Part shown: positions 20,838-23,960 of the stretch, piece after piece
How positions within the stretch are numbered: position 1 is the first letter of the stretch
Layout of the letters: each line of letters starts with the position of its first letter
DNA from: Flavobacteriales bacterium
GTDB taxonomy: Bacteria; Bacteroidota; Bacteroidia; Flavobacteriales; JADGDT01
Length of the DNA stretch: 23,960 nucleotides
Assembly: GCA_023145275.1 (NCBI GenBank)
Contig: JAGLEB010000026.1
Span: 1-23,960, forward strand
Direction: 5' to 3'
The notes under the pieces: model-generated
The model's input: the letters and a program-made list of their open reading frames with translations, nothing else
What the model was told of the DNA's origin: nothing
The model's database searches: none
Translations under genes and position numbers: made by a program

Positions 20838-23741
20838 TTATTCTATTGTAATTTTTCTAGTAAACGATTCAAGAGCTGTAGAAATTCTGATAAAATATAC
20901 TCCTGTATTATTACTATTATCTACTTGCCAGTTTACTGTATGAGTTCCTTTGGCTTGATTATCGAAACGATAACTCTCTACAACCTGTCCTTGAAGATTG
21001 AAAACATCAATATTTACAGGGCTTTTTTCGGAGATACTATATTTTATTGTAGCATTTCCTCTGATTGGTACAGGATAGATTGAAAGATTGTTGATAGACT
21101 CATTTTTATCAAAAGAAATCTCGTCTATGCTTAATGATATAGATTCGTCAAGGTTTGGTGTATCTAGATTTTTTGTAGTGTACAATTTATATGCTCCAGC
21201 AGTTAACGGTACAGATTGGTCAGTTGAAGATATATCGTATCTAGCACCAGTAAAGTATTCGTAGTATGTTCCAGTACTTGGGAATGTAACAGAAACAGTT
21301 TGACTCTTTACATCAAAGTTTCCTACTAAAACAACATTCATATCGCTGTGTTCTAGAACAATTGATTTTTTTGCACCATTGTCAACGTCTAGTATGAAGT
21401 TTTCTGTAGAGAATGCAGCCTCAGTTTTCTTTAGCTTCATAATTGCTTTATGAAGGTTGTATACTCTAATTCTATCTGAATCTTCTATGTAACCCCATTT
21501 TATTGGTTTGTTGCAAACTCTACAAGGATCGTCAATACCAATATCATATCCCACTTCGTCAAATTGCCAAAGCATTTTTGGTCCAGGGATTGTCCATAAG
21601 AATAGAGCTTGTAGTTGCATACGCTCCATACTTGTTGATTTGTCTTTTATATTATAGCTCCCATCGCTATTCCCCCATTGACTGTTTTTAAAAGCGATGC
21701 GTTCCTCGTCGTGCGAACTAGAATATGAAATTAAATGTGCTTTAGACCAACCTCTTCTTACGTGAGAAGCATAACTTAAATCGGATTTATTGCCTTCGTT
21801 AAAGCCCATTGAAGCTTCACCATAGTTATGAGTCATGTTACCCCAAAGCATCATCCCGTGTTCTGCTAATATTTTTTCTTCAGAATTGTCAGCAAGGTGT
21901 TCAAGGATTACATAAGCATCTGGATTAACAGCAACAATCTCATCATACATCCTTTTCAAAATTGTAATTCTAGAGTTGTCTTTTGCCCAACCATCACCTT
22001 TAGTATTTGTAAAACCTTTTGTAAAGTCAAATCTAAATCCGTCAACCTTATATTCCTGTATCCAAAATTTGTTAACGTTGTCTAACAAATCCTTAGTGTA
22101 TTTACTCTCGTGATTGAAATCTGCGCCCCAGTGATAAGAGCCATTAGGCGATTCTACATTAAACCATGGGGAGTCTTCATCCATAATGATTTGTCCATCA
22201 CCATTATGCCAATCATATAGTTGTACAAATGGAGATTGTCCAAAAGAGTGATTCATTACAATATCTATTATTACTGCAATACCTCTACCGTGTGCCTCGT
22301 CTATAAATTCTTTTAATTTGTCTTTAGTTCCGTAATATTTATCTGGTGCAAACATAAACGAAGGGTTGTAGCCCCAGCTTTCATTTCCTTCAAACTCATT
22401 AATAGGCATTAGTTCAATAGCATTGATATTCATGCGCTCTAAATAATTTAAAGTATCAATTAGTGATTGATATGAGTGCTTGTAAACAAAATCTCTTACC
22501 AATAATTCATATATAATAAGATTTTCTTTTTTAGGCTTAACAAAATCGTTGTTTTTCCAGTTGTACTCTTCTTGTCCTGTTTGTAAAACACTAACGATTC
22601 CTTCAGTTTTTCCTACAGGATAAGGTTTTAGATTTGGATAAATTTCGGCAGGTATATGTTGATCATTCCATGGATCAAGAACTTTTTCTGTATATGGATC
22701 CGCTAAAATCTTTTCTCCATCTACCACATATTGAAAAGCATATTCTTTTCCACTTTCTAAACCATTAATGGTTACCCAATATCTAATATCTGAATCGGAT
22801 AGATCAGATTTAGTAACTTTCATACTGTATTCACTTGAGATTTTCCAATCAGAAAAATCACCCTTTACATAAGCAAAGGCTTTATTTGGAGCATGCAAAA
22901 CCAAGGTTACTTTTGTGTCGTCATCTTCATAGTAGTTGATACCGTCTTTCATTCCTGACGGTAAATCTTCAACTACTGGAGTAGATTCAATAAACACAGT
23001 GAATGAGATACTTTTTGTTTCGCTGCCATTATTGGCTTCGATTGTATATTCTTGAGTTTCGGAAACAGTTTTGGTATAAACAATTTCAACCTTATCTGAT
23101 TCAGTAGCAATAATATTTCCAGATTCTTTTATAGAGAAGTCAGCATTTTCAGTAGATGTTGCTTTTATGTTTAAAGTTTCTCCACTTTTCAACACTATTA
23201 CACCACCATCTGAAACATTTGGTTCTACTAAGTTAATCTGGAAAACTCCAACTCCAACAAAATAGTCTTCACCTGAACAAGTGCCATCTACTGAATATTG
23301 TAGTTTTTTACTTCCATCATGATTTCTAAATACCATTCCCATTTTTGAGACGTCACCCTCAGCAGAACTTGGAATGGAGTAGTATGATTTAGGTGAGATA
23401 GTAATACTTTGAGTGCCGTTATTGTTATTAGTCATCAAACCAAATCCATCATCTTCGCCCCAGTTACCTACAACATAAGTCCAAGCATTTGATTCTGGTC
23501 CCATACCTGAGTGCATGTACATTTTTTCAGAACTTAGATCGCTGCAGTCATTCTTTGTCTTTATAGTAATAGTAATTTCATCATCGATGCTAAATGGGAA
23601 TGGATCGATAGTAATATCTTCCGAAAGCATTTTTCCAAAGTCTAAATGACCATTGCTGTAGTTTCCGTCATGCTCAGACTGTGCAATTAGTCCTGTAAAT
23701 GAAATTAGTACGAGTAATACTAAATTGTATAATACTTTCAT
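20838..23741 (-). CDS. Secreted GH13 alpha-amylase with T9SS sorting domain
   Basis: This 967-residue exported protein hydrolyses alpha-1,4 glucans. The N terminus MKVLYNLVLLVLISFTGLIA is a signal peptide, cut near residue 20. Residues 25-175 form an unassigned beta-rich domain and 180-252 an Ig-like domain. Residues 265-365 are a CBM48/isoamylase-N-like module (YVKGDFSDW). The GH13 barrel (about 405-770) has region I DIVMNH (493-498), nucleophile Asp572 in DGFRFDF, acid/base Glu614 in VILEH and Asp678 in SSHDEE. A C-terminal beta domain follows. Residues 885-967 (LSIYPVPIRGNATIKY to the end) match the type A Por secretion tail, so the protein is released or surface-bound through type IX secretion. 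No SusC/SusD pair lies nearby. Whether it is an endo-amylase or a pullulanase-like debranching enzyme cannot be told. Confidence 0.93.
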   Translation of the reverse strand: MKVLYNLVLLVLISFTGLIAQSEHDGNYSNGHLDFGKMLSEDITIDPFPFSIDDEITITIKTKNDCSDLSSEKMYMHSGMGPESNAWTYVVGNWGEDDGFGLMTNNNNGTQSITISPKSYYSIPSSAEGDVSKMGMVFRNHDGSKKLQYSVDGTCSGEDYFVGVGVFQINLVEPNVSDGGVIVLKSGETLNIKATSTENADFSIKESGNIIATESDKVEIVYTKTVSETQEYTIEANNGSETKSISFTVFIESTPVVEDLPSGMKDGINYYEDDDTKVTLVLHAPNKAFAYVKGDFSDWKISSEYSMKVTKSDLSDSDIRYWVTINGLESGKEYAFQYVVDGEKILADPYTEKVLDPWNDQHIPAEIYPNLKPYPVGKTEGIVSVLQTGQEEYNWKNNDFVKPKKENLIIYELLVRDFVYKHSYQSLIDTLNYLERMNINAIELMPINEFEGNESWGYNPSFMFAPDKYYGTKDKLKEFIDEAHGRGIAVIIDIVMNHSFGQSPFVQLYDWHNGDGQIIMDEDSPWFNVESPNGSYHWGADFNHESKYTKDLLDNVNKFWIQEYKVDGFRFDFTKGFTNTKGDGWAKDNSRITILKRMYDEIVAVNPDAYVILEHLADNSEEKILAEHGMMLWGNMTHNYGEASMGFNEGNKSDLSYASHVRRGWSKAHLISYSSSHDEERIAFKNSQWGNSDGSYNIKDKSTSMERMQLQALFLWTIPGPKMLWQFDEVGYDIGIDDPCRVCNKPIKWGYIEDSDRIRVYNLHKAIMKLKKTEAAFSTENFILDVDNGAKKSIVLEHSDMNVVLVGNFDVKSQTVSVTFPSTGTYYEYFTGARYDISSTDQSVPLTAGAYKLYTTKNLDTPNLDESISLSIDEISFDKNESINNLSIYPVPIRGNATIKYSISEKSPVNIDVFNLQGQVVESYRFDNQAKGTHTVNWQVDNSNNTGVYFIRISTALESFTRKITIE

Positions 23742-23906
23742 ATATATATCTAATTTTTAGGTTTAAAATTTATCTGTTTTTGTAAAGATAAGTAAAACAG
23801 AGTCTATTTCCTTCCTGAATTCCCTTAATGTTGTCATATAGTTAGAGATATATTCCATCAGGCAAATTTTAGAATGCACTTATTATATTAGACCTTAAAT
23901 CTGCAA
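23742..23906. other. Intergenic region upstream of the amylase
   Basis: The amylase promoter should lie here on the minus strand. A TATCTTTA (near-match to TAnnTTTG) reads in reverse complement around 23785-23792, but no TTTG partner is clear. No operator palindrome for a known maltose or starch regulator was recognised. Confidence 0.35.
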
Positions 23907-23960
23907 ATGGATTTCTATTACAAAGCTGTACTGCGCGCCATCATTGGAAATGCTCATAAA
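23907..23960 (+). CDS. Possible truncated gene start at the right edge
   Basis: An ATG at 23907 opens 18 codons (MDFYYKAVLRAIIGNAHK) that run off the window. The stretch is visibly richer in G+C than the flanking spacer (CTGCGCGCCATC), as expected of coding sequence, and the orientation would be divergent from the amylase. The opposite strand also has a 20-codon frame ending in TAA here, so the call is tentative. No family can be named. Confidence 0.35.
   Translation, partial: MDFYYKAVLRAIIGNAHK

Noticed and set aside
21503..22085. Plus-strand frames inside the amylase
   Set aside because: They lie opposite the GH13 catalytic barrel and have no family features.

Overview
The window is a chromosomal segment of an AT-rich member of the Bacteroidota. 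Four things support this. Genes start after A/T-rich leaders with essentially no Shine-Dalgarno sequences. The promoters that can be read have the TTTG / TAnnTTTG form of this phylum. The order HhH protein, acyl-CoA dehydrogenase, rpsU, xerC, hpf, tRNAs, tuf, tRNA-Trp, secE, nusG, rplKAJL, rpoBC is one I associate with the phylum. An extracellular amylase ends in a type IX secretion (Por) sorting domain. A family in Bacteroidales/Marinilabiliales or a relative is possible, but I cannot fix it from this sequence.

Layout: 1-591 is non-coding, with several hairpins and a 20-copy heptanucleotide tandem repeat. 592-2833 holds a membrane-anchored helix-hairpin-helix protein and an acyl-CoA dehydrogenase. 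3213-4706 holds rpsU (own promoter and terminator), then overlapping xerC and hpf. 4737-6748 is a tRNA/tuf unit: tRNA-Tyr, a degenerate second copy of tRNA-Tyr, tRNA-Gly, tRNA-Thr, tuf and tRNA-Trp. 6766-9729 is secE, nusG, rplK, rplA, rplJ and rplL. After an attenuator-like hairpin come rpoB, rpoC and a DUF3467 protein (9840-18333), closed by a strong terminator. ilvE lies convergent on the minus strand. A stand-alone MnmD-type tRNA methyltransferase is on the plus strand. It is followed by a large secreted GH13 alpha-amylase on the minus strand, and the window ends in a possible truncated plus-strand gene.

How the genes fit together: the core is the transcription and translation supply block. 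It covers EF-Tu and tRNAs, SecE for secretion, NusG for elongation, the L11/L1/L10/L12 stalk region and the two large RNA polymerase subunits. rpsU and hpf add small-subunit assembly and ribosome hibernation. The flanks are metabolic: fatty or branched acyl-CoA oxidation, branched-chain amino acid transamination and extracellular starch breakdown.

I see no defence system, prophage, CRISPR array or intact insertion sequence. The observations most worth a second look are non-coding: a promoter interleaved with a terminator ahead of the tRNA operon, a tRNA-Tyr relic, the heptad repeat array, a hairpin whose arm exactly complements the expected 16S rRNA tail, duplicated promoter-like blocks before rpsU, and a TTG start on rpoB.
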